From positions 3,224,001 to 3,288,000 of the forward strand of contig CAVXPU010000005.1 in the NCBI GenBank assembly GCA_963763855.1: a DNA stretch of 64,000 nucleotides, written 5' to 3'. The position numbers and the translations under genes are program-made. How positions within the stretch are numbered: position 1 is the stretch's first letter; every line of letters starts with the position of its first letter. Source of the DNA: JAIBCC01 sp963763855 (GTDB lineage: Bacteria; Acidobacteriota; Blastocatellia; Pyrinomonadales; Pyrinomonadaceae). The notes under the pieces were generated by a model. The model had not been told where the DNA came from. It saw only the letters and a list, made by a program, of their open reading frames with translations, and made no database searches. Positions 63,049 through 64,000 of this stretch are shown piece after piece.

Positions 63049-64000
63049 TCATCTCCAATTAAGCCCGGGCTTCCAATTTCTTGCAACTTCTCTCGCACGC
63101 TGCATTGTTGCTTCCGGCACAGGCAATTGAGGAATACTTAATGTCATTCCCGGCTTCAAAACATTGTAGTTTGTGCCAATCTTGGATTCGTTTTCAAACC
63201 AAATAAGTGGCCACTTTTGAGGATCATTCAGATAACGATTTGCAAGTAGCGACAGCGTATCTCCCGTTGCTACAGTGTGTGTTTTTTTTGGGATTGTCGG
63301 CGTAAAAATTGGGAGCGGTGTCGGAGTTGCCGACAAATCAGGGTCACCTGGATTCCAAAGTCGGAAATTAAGAGGTGGAATTGCGGGTACAATGCTTTGC
63401 AGAAAATAAGGCATTGGAACAACTTTTCGACTTTTAGGCGTATCACAATCAATACACGGGAAAAGCACAATATTATCAAGAACATATTTCGTATCTAATT
63501 TGTTCATACTTCTTCCGGGTCCGCCATAAGTATCCCAAAGGTATCTGGCTGCAACGTCAGAAACGGGCTCACATAGTTTTATATAATCTACTCCCGGACG
63601 AACTGCCCGGTAAAAACCCAAAATATTAGAAACCAGATCTTCTGCACTAAAGCCGCTATTTGTATACCAAGCGTAGCGAGGCATCGACTGGACTTTTTCA
63701 AATTCCATTGAAACTGAAACAAAGATCGAAAACGCCACCGACTCCTTTTCGGCAATTGATAGTCCCAAGCGAACGGCATAGTTACGGCTAACGCCATCCG
63801 TAATGCTTTTTCCAAGAAAGGTTTTTCCCATCAGTTGTTCATAAGTAACCCGATGCCACAACCCATTTACACTCCGTTCTCCTGTTTCATTCTTAATTGC
63901 GTTCCAAAGATTTACAGCACCCTGATTCGCTCTGGAGGACACGGGATTTGCGTGTCCGATATCAACCCAACCGCATTTGCACGAATAGATCATTCCATAT
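63049..64000 (-). CDS. LysM-domain protein of unknown family (5' end outside window)
   Basis: Open to the window edge, so the N-terminus may be missing: codons upstream of the ATG at 63993 still read in frame. The N-terminal domain has IYSCKCGWVDIGHANPVSSRANQG and several Trp/Tyr, weakly like DUF4056-type secreted proteins, then a Thr/Pro linker (PTPLPIFTPTIPKKTHTVATGDTL) and a C-terminal LysM domain (HTVATGDTLSLLANRYL ... YNVLKPGMTLSIP), which binds peptidoglycan. Cell-wall association is expected; the activity is unknown. Confidence 0.7.
   Translation of the reverse strand, partial: YGMIYSCKCGWVDIGHANPVSSRANQGAVNLWNAIKNETGERSVNGLWHRVTYEQLMGKTFLGKSITDGVSRNYAVRLGLSIAEKESVAFSIFVSVSMEFEKVQSMPRYAWYTNSGFSAEDLVSNILGFYRAVRPGVDYIKLCEPVSDVAARYLWDTYGGPGRSMNKLDTKYVLDNIVLFPCIDCDTPKSRKVVPMPYFLQSIVPAIPPLNFRLWNPGDPDLSATPTPLPIFTPTIPKKTHTVATGDTLSLLANRYLNDPQKWPLIWFENESKIGTNYNVLKPGMTLSIPQLPVPEATMQRAREVARNWKPGLNWR

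Overview
The window looks like a chromosomal segment of a fairly AT-rich member of the Acidobacteriota (Blastocatellia-like). This is inferred from gene content: an Oar-like TonB-dependent receptor with an N-terminal carboxypeptidase-regulatory domain, a tandem family of eukaryotic-type Ser/Thr kinases fused to TolB-like and TPR domains, a PKD-like secreted protein, and many scattered housekeeping genes. No rRNA operon or replication origin is visible, so the placement is not firm.

Layout. 1-0.5 kb: cut end of an IS4-type insertion sequence. 0.6-7 kb: a putative small metalloprotein, accD, an inositol monophosphatase, an esterase, tadA, two tRNA-Ser genes flanking an aquaporin, then the SRP RNA with a terminator. 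7-15.2 kb: glycerophosphodiesterase, the TonB receptor, dnaX (with a run of nine A exactly where a gamma product would end), and the psd-pssA pair for phosphatidylethanolamine synthesis. 15.4-21.07 kb: a foreign-looking island with a type I restriction-modification locus (hsdM and hsdS open, hsdR badly broken) bounded by GTTACCTG repeats, the right one being one arm of a 134-bp attC-like palindrome. It is followed by a cupin gene and an array of mini-hairpins. 22.6-30.6 kb: TPR protein, era-prmA, a PIN-type toxin-antitoxin pair and secreted proteins. 30.6-42.1 kb: three Ser/Thr kinase-TolB-TPR genes and one kinase-less relative, interspersed with an AbiEii-like toxin pair and a YhcG-type nuclease gene. 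42.1-43 kb: a graveyard of MITE/REP-like elements, KilA-N remnants and a GNAT remnant. 43-54.5 kb, mostly minus strand: tdk, dacB, a two-gene AAA ATPase plus putative TOPRIM-like module translationally coupled between gpmI and dacB, small membrane and zinc-ribbon proteins, a CPBP protease, a YitT protein, a degraded PIN module and enolase. 54.5-64 kb: PKD-like protein, CorC/HlyC-type transporter protein with a duplicated tail remnant, NifU-like protein, TlpA-like lipoprotein, GH15 glucoamylase, pyruvate kinase and a LysM protein cut by the window edge.

Two global patterns matter for a reader. First, many genes that must be functional (era, psd, dnaX, and also dacB, the TonB receptor and others) carry single-base frame changes, often in short A/T runs. 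Residual sequencing or assembly indels are the simplest explanation, so broken frames should not be read as gene loss without re-sequencing. hsdR is an outlier with at least eight frame changes in 2.4 kb beside two intact partner genes. Second, short-period degenerate repeats (units like GTCCAAA, ATTACGA, AATCCGC, ACGCAAAG) are scattered between genes and intrude into gene ends and even the interior of prmA and dnaX, resembling the STRR heptamer repeats known from filamentous cyanobacteria.

The best candidates for something new are the coupled ATPase/TOPRIM-like pair (45983-47652), the attC-like cassette carrying a type I R-M system (15430-21068), the hairpin array (22.1-22.5 kb), and the mosaic kinase cluster with embedded toxin-type genes.
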